A DNA stretch of 64,000 nt from Muribaculaceae bacterium (GTDB taxonomy: Bacteria; Bacteroidota; Bacteroidia; Bacteroidales; Muribaculaceae): assembly GCA_017427945.1 (NCBI GenBank), contig JAFRRT010000027.1:1-64000 (forward strand). Reading direction: 5' to 3'. The stretch's first letter is position 1, and every line of letters starts with the position of its first letter. The position numbers and the translations under genes are program-made. Positions 1 to 7,004 of the stretch are shown here, one piece after another. The notes beneath the pieces were generated by a model that searched no databases, had not been told where the DNA came from, and saw nothing but the letters and a program-made list of their open reading frames with translations.

Positions 1-69
1 GTCAAGAGCATCGAGGTATCGAAGGAGGATTCGGTACTCGAGGGTAACACAATCATGGTAATCGGATAA
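1..69 (+). CDS. biotin/lipoyl carrier subunit of a sodium-pump decarboxylase (3' end only)
   Basis: The window opens in frame in the last 22 codons of a gene that stops at 67-69. The residues VKSIEVSKEDSVLEGNTI are the typical closing beta strands of a biotinyl carrier domain, in which the stretch after the biotinylated lysine reads like 'G.V..I.V..GD.V..G..L..I'. The sodium-pump beta subunit follows 16 bases downstream, which agrees with the gamma/biotin carrier subunit of a methylmalonyl-CoA or oxaloacetate decarboxylase. The biotin-site lysine itself lies outside the window. Identity as a biotin carrier rather than another lipoyl-fold protein is inferred from the neighbour. Confidence 0.75.
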   Translation, partial: VKSIEVSKEDSVLEGNTIMVIG

Positions 70-85
70 AAACAGACTCCAGATT

Positions 86-1240
86 ATGGTACTGCTTGAC
101 AATTTCTTGTTCACCAAGTTGTTGGACTTCTGGCACTTTACCGGATTCTACAACTTTGACTACACTAACCTGATCATGATTTTGGTGGGTCTGTTCTTCA
201 TCTACCTCGCCATTAAACATGATTTTGAGCCTATGCTGCTCGTGCCCATCGGCTTCGGTATCCTGATTGGTAACATTCCGTTCCAGCCGGGTAACGAGAT
301 TGGCATCTATGAGGACGGTTCGGTGCTCAACATCCTGTATCAGGGTGTGAGAAACGGCTGGTACCCGCCACTGATCTTCCTGGGCATCGGCGCGATGACC
401 GACTTCAGCGCCCTGTTGGCCAACCCCAAGTTGATGCTTGTGGGTGCCGCAGCGCAGTTCGGTATCTTCGGCGCCTACATGATCGCCCTCTTCCTTGGCT
501 TCATGCCTGACCAGGCCGGTGCCATCGCCATCATTGGCGGTGCCGACGGTCCCACCGCTATCTTCCTGTCGTCGAAACTAGCGCCCAACCTGATGGGAGC
601 CATTGCCGTGAGTGCCTACAGTTACATGGCACTCGTGCCGGTGATTCAGCCACCCATCATGCGTCTGTTGACGACCAAGAAGGAGCGCACGATGCGCATG
701 AAACCCGCCCGCAAGGTCAGCCAGTTGGAGAAGATCGTCTTCCCCATCTTCGGTCTGTTGCTCACCTGCTTTGTAGTGCCCTCGGCAATCCCTCTGTTGG
801 GTATGCTGTTCTTCGGCAACCTGCTGCGTGAGAGTGGCGTGACCAAGCGCCTTGCCCACACTGCCAGCAACGCAATGACCGACATCGTGACCATCCTGCT
901 GGGTATGACCGTGGGTGCTTCGACACAGGCTTCGCAGTTCCTGACCAAGGAGACCATCTTTATCTTCATCCTTGGTGCCTGCGCCTTTGTCATCGCTACC
1001 TGCTCGGGTGTACTGTTCGTGAAGATCTTCAACCTGATCCTGCCCAAGAGCAAAAAGCTCAACCCGCTCATCGGTAATGCCGGTGTATCGGCAGTGCCTA
1101 TGGCAGCACGTATCAGCAACGACCAAGGTCTGAAGGCCGACCCCAGTAACTACCTGCTCATGCACGCCATGGGTCCTAACGTGGCCGGTGTGATTGGTTC
1201 GGCAGTTGCTGCAGGTGTCCTCCTGGGCTTCCTGGGATAA
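86..1240 (+). CDS. sodium ion-translocating decarboxylase beta subunit (OadB/MmdB family)
   Basis: Membrane subunit, 384 aa, of the biotin-dependent decarboxylases. It removes the carboxyl group from carboxybiotin and couples this to export of Na+. About nine to eleven hydrophobic segments are visible. The family signatures are present: GGADGPTAIFLSSKLAP near residues 152-168, holding the conserved Asp used in sodium coupling, and NAGVSAVPMAARIS near 331-344. The length is close to the usual 370-430. The biotin carrier subunit ends 16 bases upstream, so the alpha/gamma/beta genes probably form one operon entering from the left. Sequence alone does not say whether the substrate is methylmalonyl-CoA (succinate-to-propionate pathway) or oxaloacetate; in Bacteroidales the former is more usual. 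The first 30 residues are a divergent hydrophobic extension. Confidence 0.93.
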   Translation: MVLLDNFLFTKLLDFWHFTGFYNFDYTNLIMILVGLFFIYLAIKHDFEPMLLVPIGFGILIGNIPFQPGNEIGIYEDGSVLNILYQGVRNGWYPPLIFLGIGAMTDFSALLANPKLMLVGAAAQFGIFGAYMIALFLGFMPDQAGAIAIIGGADGPTAIFLSSKLAPNLMGAIAVSAYSYMALVPVIQPPIMRLLTTKKERTMRMKPARKVSQLEKIVFPIFGLLLTCFVVPSAIPLLGMLFFGNLLRESGVTKRLAHTASNAMTDIVTILLGMTVGASTQASQFLTKETIFIFILGACAFVIATCSGVLFVKIFNLILPKSKKLNPLIGNAGVSAVPMAARISNDQGLKADPSNYLLMHAMGPNVAGVIGSAVAAGVLLGFLG

Positions 1241-1260
1241 GGACTGACAGTCAATAGTTA

Positions 1261-1316
1261 AAAGAGAATAGTTAATGGTTGTGGCTACCGCCCGCTATTG
1301 ACTATTCTCTTTATTA
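1261..1316 (+). terminator. hairpin terminator after the decarboxylase operon
   Basis: Left arm 1261-1278 (AAAGAGAATAGTTAATGG) pairs with right arm 1295-1312 (CTATTGACTATTCTCTTT) over 18 positions with two G-U pairs. The loop is 16 bases. The T-rich end is short (CTTTATTAT). It starts 20 bases after the stop codon. The left arm overlaps a repeat found again at 32681. Confidence 0.6.
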
Positions 1317-1372
1317 TAGGATTTGGACAGTTTGTGAAAACTGCCATGCAGTGCTGTTTTTTGAATTATAAC

Positions 1373-1403
1373 TTGTTCATTTAGTTTCTTCTTCATAAAT
1401 TTG
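1373..1403 (+). promoter_or_regulatory. promoter for the 1433 membrane protein
   Basis: TTG at 1373-1375 and TAAATTTG at 1396-1403 with a 20-base spacer match the Bacteroidota -33/-7 consensus. The start codon is 30 bases downstream. Confidence 0.6.
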
Positions 1404-1432
1404 TCGCATACTTACTATAATTAGTTGCCGTT

Positions 1433-1981
1433 ATGAAACAGGAAGAATTAGACAACCTTATCGAAGAAGAATTCAACGAGATTAAGGACAAGTGTAAATC
1501 AAGGGCAAAAGTAGTTTTTTACGTTTCTCTGGCGCTCATCGTTATATTTATCCCACTGTTAGCAGCTTGCATCCATTATAAGGGAATTACTAATTTAAAG
1601 CACACACAGATTGTTGCTTTGATTTTAATCTTTTTGTCTGTTTGTGATGCGTGCTGGTTATTGCTGAACAATTACCGTTTTCTCAAGAGAGCAAACAGTC
1701 TTGACACTCCAGACAAGTTGTTAGACTCGTATGAGAAGAAAATTCTTGACGGCCGCAAAGCCTACGTCTTTTTTGGGTTGGCTTTTATGTGCTTTAACAT
1801 TGATGCTTTCATTTACTGGTTTCATGATGAAGGTGCGTTTACCTTGGTGACTATATTGACACTATTAATTGCATTGATTGCGTACTTTATTTACAAGTAT
1901 CTTCAAGATAAGTCATATTACGTTCAACCTAAGGACGTGGCAATCATCGAGCGACTGAAAGAGCTCATCGAGAAAAAGTGA
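1433..1981 (+). CDS. unknown four-helix membrane protein
   Basis: I do not recognise this 182-aa protein. A charged N-terminal segment (residues 1-24, rich in Glu and Lys) is followed by two pairs of hydrophobic helices, near 25-48 and 58-79, then 110-131 and 136-156. A soluble Lys/Glu-rich linker joins the pairs (82-108), and a charged tail ends in LKELIEKK. There is no signal peptide, which suggests an inner-membrane protein with both ends in the cytoplasm. The gene is clearly more AT-rich than the metabolic genes around it and is followed by another small AT-rich membrane protein, with a strong terminator between them, so the two are separate transcripts. It has its own good promoter. Confidence 0.7.
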   Translation: MKQEELDNLIEEEFNEIKDKCKSRAKVVFYVSLALIVIFIPLLAACIHYKGITNLKHTQIVALILIFLSVCDACWLLLNNYRFLKRANSLDTPDKLLDSYEKKILDGRKAYVFFGLAFMCFNIDAFIYWFHDEGAFTLVTILTLLIALIAYFIYKYLQDKSYYVQPKDVAIIERLKELIEKK

Positions 1982-2074
1982 TGCCGACTTTACAAAACAC
2001 AAGGGATTGAAATTGCAAATCTCAAGATGAGCTCCTACAACGCCTTAAGAATCTATCACTGAGATATAGGAGAC

Positions 2075-2109
2075 AAGATAGTGTTTAGCAAAAAACACTA
2101 TCTTTTTGT
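2075..2109 (+). terminator. intrinsic terminator
   Basis: Perfect 12-bp stem AAGATAGTGTTT (2075-2086) with AAACACTATCTT (2093-2104), 6-base loop, followed by TTTTG. It ends the transcript of the 1433 gene about 95 bases after its stop. Confidence 0.75.
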
Positions 2110-2178
2110 AGTTTTTGATGTGCTGGCTGCGTCTAATGGGCAAAAAGATAAATTAAAAACAACAAAAAAGGAATTATT

Positions 2179-2601
2179 ATGGAAACAAAAGGAAACCAAA
2201 CTTTAAGCATGGTATTGAAGGCACTGGGTATTCTCATAACAATAGTATTCGTCATTGTCATCGTTGGAAATGCTCTTGACTGGTGGCAGACGCCCAAGGT
2301 TAACGGTTCAGGCCACTATCTTTTTGTCATACTTTTCACTGGTTTGAACCTTTGGCTTATGGGAATCATCTATGGCCGTCAACATAATTTAGATGATGCA
2401 GGGATGAGGCTATTGGCCTTTCATAAGGGATTCTTTCTGTTAGTAATTCTTTTGGCTGTAGTGGATTTATTCGTCTTAAATCCAGTGATACCTGTACTTG
2501 ATCTTAGTTTGAGCGAGATTGTCAATCTGCTGTTTGGTGGTTTAATCGCCAGTGCTTGTCATTTATTATCCCGTTCAAGAAACCGCTCGGTATCCAGATA
2601 A
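2179..2601 (+). CDS. unknown small membrane protein
   Basis: Protein of 140 aa that I cannot assign. Four hydrophobic segments can be seen: residues 9-31, 45-67, 80-101 and 108-127. Short charged ends flank them, and an Arg-rich tail (SRSRNRSVSR) points to a cytoplasmic C terminus. The ATG is preceded by an A-rich stretch (AAAAACAACAAAAAAGG), common for translation starts in this phylum, and there is no better upstream start. Like the 1433 gene it is AT-rich and has no assignable partner. It could be a subunit-like or stress membrane protein, but no function is proposed. Confidence 0.65.
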   Translation: METKGNQTLSMVLKALGILITIVFVIVIVGNALDWWQTPKVNGSGHYLFVILFTGLNLWLMGIIYGRQHNLDDAGMRLLAFHKGFFLLVILLAVVDLFVLNPVIPVLDLSLSEIVNLLFGGLIASACHLLSRSRNRSVSR

Positions 2602-2610
2602 AAAAGAATC

Positions 2611-2684
2611 AGGCCATAACATCTATTTAAAGCATACGCGGTTGATTTACTGATGTGGTAAATCAACCGCGTTTATTATGGCCT
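2611..2684. terminator. two-tier bidirectional terminator between convergent genes
   Basis: An inner perfect 14-bp stem (ACGCGGTTGATTTA 2636-2649 with its complement 2659-2672, 9-base loop) is nested inside an outer 9-bp stem AGGCCATAA (2611-2619) / TTATGGCCT (2676-2684). It lies between the plus gene ending at 2601 and the minus gene ending at 2736, so it can serve both. Confidence 0.65.
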
Positions 2685-2735
2685 CTTACTGTTAACTGAA
2701 CGTCACTGAGGCAGGCTATTGACGGCTATGTCATT

Positions 2736-3299
2736 CTATTCTTTCGGATTTTGAATAATCCAGTCAAAGGCGAGCCGCAACTCATTGGCCTGATAGACGA
2801 CCTCATCCTCCATGAAAGATGTAGCGGCAGGACCTATGACTTGGTAGATGCTTCCGTCAAGGAAATAAAACCTACGGTCGAAGCGCTTGCCGTTTTCATC
2901 ATAGTCTTGGGTTAAAGCGAAGATCAGCCGTTGGGACGAGGGATCGAAAAGATATTCTTCATAGTATTTGTTTTTACCTCTATTGTAACTGCGGGTCACG
3001 AAATACAGGGGATAGTAGAAGAAATGCGGGTCACGGTCATCGCCCTCGGCAAGCCAATAGGTGCCCTCGACAGTGTTGTAGAAGAAGTGGAGCGTCTCGG
3101 TGGTTTTACCTTTACCGCGCACAGTATAGTTGAGCGTGGTCTCCATCTCGTTGCCCATCCCCTTGTTCTTCTTCATGGACTCTTTTGCCTGCTGATAAGC
3201 GTCTCTAATCGATGAGATGACAGGGTCGGGTTGTTCGGCTGCGCAGGCAAGAGCCATGATTGTGCAAGCCATCAGCATGAATTGTCGCAAGCCTTTCAT
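2736..3299 (-). CDS. secreted protein of unknown function
   Basis: Product of 187 aa from the ATG at 3299. A TTG ten codons upstream is open, but the signal peptide begins properly at MKGLRQFMLMACTIMALA, so the ATG is preferred. The signal ends near residue 20 (ALACAAEQ); a lipobox reading is possible (LAC) but weak. The mature part starts with a helical, Lys-rich segment (35-55) and continues as alternating strands rich in Tyr, Phe and charged residues (TLNYTVRGKGKTTETLHFFY, then RRFYFLDGSIYQVIGPA). This resembles small periplasmic beta-sandwich proteins. No catalytic motif is apparent. It has its own promoter and ends at the shared terminator, so it is monocistronic. Confidence 0.75.
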   Translation of the reverse strand: MKGLRQFMLMACTIMALACAAEQPDPVISSIRDAYQQAKESMKKNKGMGNEMETTLNYTVRGKGKTTETLHFFYNTVEGTYWLAEGDDRDPHFFYYPLYFVTRSYNRGKNKYYEEYLFDPSSQRLIFALTQDYDENGKRFDRRFYFLDGSIYQVIGPAATSFMEDEVVYQANELRLAFDWIIQNPKE

Positions 3300-3343
3300 A
3301 ATCAGTAAAATTTTAAGAATATATTTCAATGTTTTATATTAGT

Positions 3344-3352
3344 GCAAAAGTA
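3344..3352 (-). promoter_or_regulatory. -7 element upstream of the secreted unknown protein
   Basis: TACTTTTGC on the minus strand, 45 bases before the ATG at 3299. No clear TTG at the right distance. The box supports the ATG over the upstream TTG at 3329, which would leave almost no leader. Confidence 0.6.
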
Positions 3353-3412
3353 GTGATTTTTTTCAAATCGAGTTGATAGATGAAGTGTTAATTATAGCGA
3401 TAAAAGCATTGT

Positions 3413-3452
3413 AAAAAAGTTGGCTTACCACTTAGATAAGCCAACCTTTTTT
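3413..3452 (-). terminator. smpB terminator
   Basis: GTTGGCTTA (3419-3427) pairs with TAAGCCAAC (3437-3445). Poly-A and poly-T flank the stem, so on the minus strand the hairpin is followed by TTTTTT. It lies 36 bases after the smpB stop. Confidence 0.85.
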
Positions 3453-3487
3453 ATACTTCCCTATCGTAATTGTTACGGAAATCGACT

Positions 3488-3952
3488 TTAGTGCTTGAAC
3501 ATGCGGTCGATGGTGCGCTTGTCCTCACGTTCCTTGATGCTCTGACGCTTGTCATACTGCTTTTTACCGCGTGCCGTGGCGATGACCAGCTTGGCCAAGC
3601 CCCGCTCGTTTATAAACAGCCGCAGGGGGACAATCGAGAAACCGGGTTGCTGGGCATCCTTAGCGATGCGGCGAATCTCTTTGCGGTTGAGCAGCAGTTT
3701 GCGGTCGCGGTGCGTCATGTGGTTGTTATATGAGCCAAAGCTGTATTCGGCGATGTACATGTTCTTGACCCACACTTCACTGTTGATAACGGCACAGTAG
3801 GTATCGGTCAGTCCCACCTTGCCCTGCCTGATGGATTTGATCTCGGTGCCGGTAAGCACAATGCCCGCAGTGAAGGTTTCGACGATTTCATAGTCGAAAG
3901 TGGCCTTGCGGTTCTTAATATTGACGGTATTGTGATTGTTGTTGGCAGCCAT
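3488..3952 (-). CDS. smpB: SsrA-binding protein SmpB
   Basis: SmpB binds tmRNA and brings it to stalled ribosomes for trans-translation. The 154-aa product has the normal length and all family blocks. These are the N-terminal strand [20 protein letters not shown], the central [19 protein letters not shown] near residues 35-53, the block [20 protein letters not shown] near 103-122, and the basic C-terminal tail ([19 protein letters not shown]) that inserts into the ribosomal decoding centre. The YIP1-family gene ends only 7 bases upstream, so smpB is the second gene of a two-gene transcript started at 4527 and ended by the terminator at 3413. The tmRNA gene ssrA is not in the window. Confidence 0.97.
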   Translation of the reverse strand: MAANNNHNTVNIKNRKATFDYEIVETFTAGIVLTGTEIKSIRQGKVGLTDTYCAVINSEVWVKNMYIAEYSFGSYNNHMTHRDRKLLLNRKEIRRIAKDAQQPGFSIVPLRLFINERGLAKLVIATARGKKQYDKRQSIKEREDKRTIDRMFKH

Positions 3953-3959
3953 AACAATA

Positions 3960-4508
3960 TTACTTGATGATAAACAGTCCCAGAATGGCCCTTAAAGCAA
4001 GCGGCAAACCCAAGAGCAAGGCCGAGGAGATGACAACAAACTTGGCCACTTTATCCTTCTTGACAAACAGGTGGTCGGTGCCACGGTAGGCCATCCACGG
4101 CAAATACACCATCAGGAACAGCACCGGCGTGAAATCACTGGGCAAGAGGTTGCGCAGGATGATGAGCAGGACCAGGAAGATGAGATTGTAGAGTATAAAG
4201 TCATTGAGTCGTGCCTTGGCACCGTCGGTCTTGGCCAGCTCAGGATAAAAGCCTTCCAAGAGGTAACTGATGAGATAGTAGCTGATGAAATAGGTCGAAA
4301 ACATCACGATGCCTGTCATCAGCGACGTGGAGAAAGAGATGGTGTGGTCGTATATCATGGGTACAAAGCACGAGAGGCCCAACACGCACAGCAGCGGGAA
4401 ATAGGCGCTCTTGAGCACCTTGCCCACGGGAATGTTGGTCTCATTGATCAGCTCCCACCCGTATTTAGGGGCGGTAATCACACAAAATATGTTATGCCAA
4501 ATACTCAT
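3960..4508 (-). CDS. YIP1-family membrane protein
   Basis: Protein of 182 aa starting [19 protein letters not shown]. This opening, an amphipathic 'W.NIF.V...P..GW..I' segment followed by membrane helices, is typical of bacterial YIP1-domain proteins. About five hydrophobic segments follow (near 36-52, 63-85, 107-122, 126-138 and 152-180). A GTG ten codons upstream is open but lies inside the promoter -7 box, so the ATG at 4508 is used. The biological role of these bacterial proteins is not established; membrane organisation has been suggested from the eukaryotic family. It is transcribed just ahead of smpB (7-base gap). Confidence 0.75.
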   Translation of the reverse strand: MSIWHNIFCVITAPKYGWELINETNIPVGKVLKSAYFPLLCVLGLSCFVPMIYDHTISFSTSLMTGIVMFSTYFISYYLISYLLEGFYPELAKTDGAKARLNDFILYNLIFLVLLIILRNLLPSDFTPVLFLMVYLPWMAYRGTDHLFVKKDKVAKFVVISSALLLGLPLALRAILGLFIIK

Positions 4509-4526
4509 CTCGGGAAAATTGCGGGT

Positions 4527-4556
4527 GCAAAGATACACAATAATTTACAAATACAA
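4527..4556 (-). promoter_or_regulatory. promoter for the YIP1-smpB operon
   Basis: TATCTTTGC on the minus strand at 4527-4535 and TTG at 4554-4556 with an 18-base spacer. The ATG at 4508 follows after a leader of roughly 15 bases. Confidence 0.7.
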
Positions 4557-4605
4557 ACTCTAAAACACAAATTTAATTTACATAATCAAAAACTGTGCCA
4601 ATTGC

Positions 4606-4637
4606 TTGACTAAGAAAATAAAAAATATTACCTTTGC
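4606..4637 (+). promoter_or_regulatory. promoter for the A1S_2505-like gene
   Basis: TTG at 4606-4608, 20-base spacer, TACCTTTGC at 4629-4637. The start codon is at 4665. Confidence 0.7.
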
Positions 4638-4664
4638 GACAGTAGTAATCACCTATACATCGAG

Positions 4665-5093
4665 ATGGAAAAAGGCAATGACAATCGTGGCGGATCGCTT
4701 GGACGATTCACGCCTGAATTCATTAAGGAGTTGGCGCCCAACGAAGTGTTTGTCTTCGGGAGCAACCTTGGCGGATTCCACGCTGGCGGTGCTGCACGCG
4801 CCGCACTCAACCTCTTCGGCGCCGTATGGGGCCAGGGCGTGGGCCTGCAGGGCCAGAGTTACGCCATTCCCACGATGCAAGGCGGCGTTGACACCATCAA
4901 GCCCTATGTTGTCGAATTCATCGAGTTCACCCAGTCCCATCCGGACCTGTACTTTTATGTGACACGCATAGGGTGCGGCATCGCCGGATTCACCGACGAG
5001 GAGATTGCTCCCCTGTTCAAGGAGGCGCAGTACCTTGACAATGTGGCACTGCCCAAAACTTTTCATGACATTTTGACCAAAGAACCCGTTTAA
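4665..5093 (+). CDS. A1S_2505-family protein (macro-like fold suspected)
   Basis: Small soluble protein of 142 aa. Its core, FVFGSNLGGFHAGGAARAA near residues 29-47 followed by FGAVWGQGVGLQGQSYAIPT near 51-70 and FYVTRIGCGIAGF near 96-108, matches the family that annotation pipelines call 'A1S_2505 family phage non-structural protein'. The glycine-rich loops and the 'G.GIAG' turn resemble ADP-ribose-binding macro domains, which is my inference rather than a proven function. Homologues occur both in phages and in bacterial chromosomes; nothing else phage-like is nearby. It has a good promoter of its own and lies 27 bases ahead of the nitroreductase gene, with which it is probably cotranscribed. 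Confidence 0.7.
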   Translation: MEKGNDNRGGSLGRFTPEFIKELAPNEVFVFGSNLGGFHAGGAARAALNLFGAVWGQGVGLQGQSYAIPTMQGGVDTIKPYVVEFIEFTQSHPDLYFYVTRIGCGIAGFTDEEIAPLFKEAQYLDNVALPKTFHDILTKEPV

Positions 5094-5120
5094 TAATCAC
5101 CAAATTAAAATCGCAAAGAA

Positions 5121-5753
5121 ATGAAGAAATCAATTTTAGCAATCGCTACCGTCCTGTTAACGCTGGGCGCATGCACCACTCAAGATGGCGAAAAGCCCGA
5201 GACAGCCGCTCCCGACGCCGGCCAGGCAGCCATTGAGAACATCATGACGCGTACGAGCATCCGCCAGTACAAAGATCAGCCTGTTGAGCAAGAGAAAATC
5301 GACATCATGCTCAAGGCTGCGATGGCTGCTCCCACTGCCATGAACCAGCAGCCGTGGCACTTTATCGTCATCACCGACAAGAAGGTGATTGACCAGCTCG
5401 CCGGTCCCCGTCCCACCAACGCTCCATTGATGATTGCCGTGTGTGGTGACACCGACAAGACCAGCATGCCTGACGGCAAAGGCAAGTTGCCCGACTTCTG
5501 GGTAGAAGATGTTTCGGCCGCTACCGAGAACCTGCTGCTCGCCGCCCATGCACTAGGTCTGGGTGCCGTATGGACCGGAGCCTATCCCGCCATGGAGCAT
5601 GTTGCCGAAATCGCCAATGTGCTGAACTGCCCGCAGAACATCGTTCCCGTGGCTATCGTGCGCGTGGGTTATCCTGACGAGTCACCCGAGCCCAAAGACA
5701 AGTTCAAAGAGGAGAACATCAGCTACAACAAGTTCGGTGGCAAGAAGGAGTAA
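5121..5753 (+). CDS. nitroreductase-family lipoprotein
   Basis: Nitroreductase-fold FMN oxidoreductase of 210 aa with a lipoprotein signal peptide. Residues 1-18 read MKKSILAIATVLLTLGAC, giving a lipobox LGAC with the modified Cys at 18. The enzyme domain starts near residue 38 with RTSIRQYKDQPVEQEKI, the FMN-phosphate-binding Arg-Ser segment, and continues with AAMAAPTAMNQQPWHFIVI and LGLGAVWTGAYP. It uses NAD(P)H to reduce flavin-accessible substrates in characterised relatives; the substrate here is unknown. The signal peptide would place the enzyme on the periplasmic side. It is closely related to the first half of the fusion protein at 46519, including the closing 'EENISYN.FGG'. A strong terminator follows. 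Confidence 0.88.
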   Translation: MKKSILAIATVLLTLGACTTQDGEKPETAAPDAGQAAIENIMTRTSIRQYKDQPVEQEKIDIMLKAAMAAPTAMNQQPWHFIVITDKKVIDQLAGPRPTNAPLMIAVCGDTDKTSMPDGKGKLPDFWVEDVSAATENLLLAAHALGLGAVWTGAYPAMEHVAEIANVLNCPQNIVPVAIVRVGYPDESPEPKDKFKEENISYNKFGGKKE

Positions 5754-5776
5754 CGCTCCTTTTCAACGCATATCAC

Positions 5777-5815
5777 AAAGAAGCCTGCTTCTCGAGGAGC
5801 AGGCTTCTTTGTTTT
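5777..5815. terminator. strong terminator between nitroreductase and epsG-like gene
   Basis: Perfect 13-bp stem AAAGAAGCCTGCT (5777-5789) / AGCAGGCTTCTTT (5798-5810), 8-base loop. On the plus strand it runs into TTTGTTTTT; on the minus strand it lies 26 bases past the end of the EpsG-type gene, so it can act in both directions. Confidence 0.85.
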
Positions 5816-5835
5816 TCATTTCAATTATTTCGCTA

Positions 5836-6990
5836 TTAGAACAGGAAGGTATGGTATAGTTCGGGCTCGTAGATGCTGCCTGTCTTGATGACTGCCTTGG
5901 CAATCTCATAATAGATGTAATGGAAATTGAACAGCATCATCGCGGCCAGCAAGAGCCACTTGCGTTCACGCCACAGGAAGTGCATCGTGTAGCATACCAT
6001 GATGAGGAAACAGCACCGCATGAGGTCGCCAGGGCGGCTCAAGTACTGCGTGGTATTGCCCATGATATTGAGGTATCCCAGGTGGACCAAGGTGAAACGG
6101 TACATCGCCGGCAAATACCTGTCTGCGGCAAACATGCGCTTGATGTCGGGGTAATACCATATCATGACAATTGCCGACAACAGTGGGCACAGGCGGGTCG
6201 GGCCCAATACTGCCCTGAAGGCGTACAACGAATTGGTGGAAAAGAGACGGTAGTAATGCCCGTAACCCAAGAGGTCGGCGAACTGTCCCAAGCGGTCAAA
6301 CGTCCACTGGATCCACTGCGGGAATGAGCCCAAAACGACACACAAGGCCAAGAGGGCATAAGGAACCCACCGCTTGACATTACGGAACGTAATAAGGGGC
6401 ACCAGATAGAGCGGGATGAGCACAATAGACATTTTGTGCAAGGTCATCGCCAGCAAGCAGAGCAAAAGATAAAGCCAGAACTTGCGGCGGACAATCAGTT
6501 CGACCATGAGCACAAAGAGACACTCGACGACGGCCTGTCGCAGAGTGCTCATCCACTGGATATAGTATGGCCCAAGGAAAATGCACAAGGCCACCCACGG
6601 CATGAGTACCTTGCGATGTCGCAGGGCATAGTAGAGCAAAACGATTTGCAGGGCAGCCCAGAAAGCGAAATAAAAGGCAAAGTGTAAGCCCGACTGCGCC
6701 ATGGCCTTGGTGACAAGCTCAAATCCCGGTTCAAAATTCTCACGGGACGTCTCGCCCATCGACTGCATGGTCACAAAGAAATTGTAATACATGTTGTAGT
6801 CCCACGAGGTGAGCCATCTCACCGATGAGACCGCGACATAGATGAGAATCGCCATCAAAATCTCCCAGGAGCAGAAAGGCAATTCTCCCCCACCCTGCGC
6901 CACGAGACGCTGCTCACGCCTGCTCACAAGCCATCCCAGCCATGCCATTGCCAAGGCGGTTGTGGTATAGACTGTGAGGCTGAGAATCAT
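5836..6990 (-). CDS. EpsG/Wzy-type polysaccharide polymerase membrane protein
   Basis: Polytopic membrane protein of 384 aa. It has at least ten hydrophobic segments and the landmarks of the EpsG family: an early loop WLTSWDYNMYYNFFV near residues 63-77 (the 'D...Y' loop), FEPGFELVTKAMA near 86-98, and STLRQAVVECLFVLM near 148-162, where the conserved 'R.A' pair sits. Members polymerise repeat units of capsule or exopolysaccharide at the inner membrane. No glycosyltransferase, flippase or capsule gene is nearby, so this is an orphan copy. It starts 14 bases after the sprA stop and should be cotranscribed with sprA. The stretch ends at the bidirectional terminator. Confidence 0.78.
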   Translation of the reverse strand: MILSLTVYTTTALAMAWLGWLVSRREQRLVAQGGGELPFCSWEILMAILIYVAVSSVRWLTSWDYNMYYNFFVTMQSMGETSRENFEPGFELVTKAMAQSGLHFAFYFAFWAALQIVLLYYALRHRKVLMPWVALCIFLGPYYIQWMSTLRQAVVECLFVLMVELIVRRKFWLYLLLCLLAMTLHKMSIVLIPLYLVPLITFRNVKRWVPYALLALCVVLGSFPQWIQWTFDRLGQFADLLGYGHYYRLFSTNSLYAFRAVLGPTRLCPLLSAIVMIWYYPDIKRMFAADRYLPAMYRFTLVHLGYLNIMGNTTQYLSRPGDLMRCCFLIMVCYTMHFLWRERKWLLLAAMMLFNFHYIYYEIAKAVIKTGSIYEPELYHTFLF

Positions 6991-7004
6991 GACGGGCAGA
7001 TGTA

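Noticed and set aside
1982..2074. Possible gene fragment after the 1433 gene (frame reading DELLQRLKNLSLRYRRQDSV)
   Set aside because: Only about 25 codons between stops and no start; likely chance 3' untranslated sequence.
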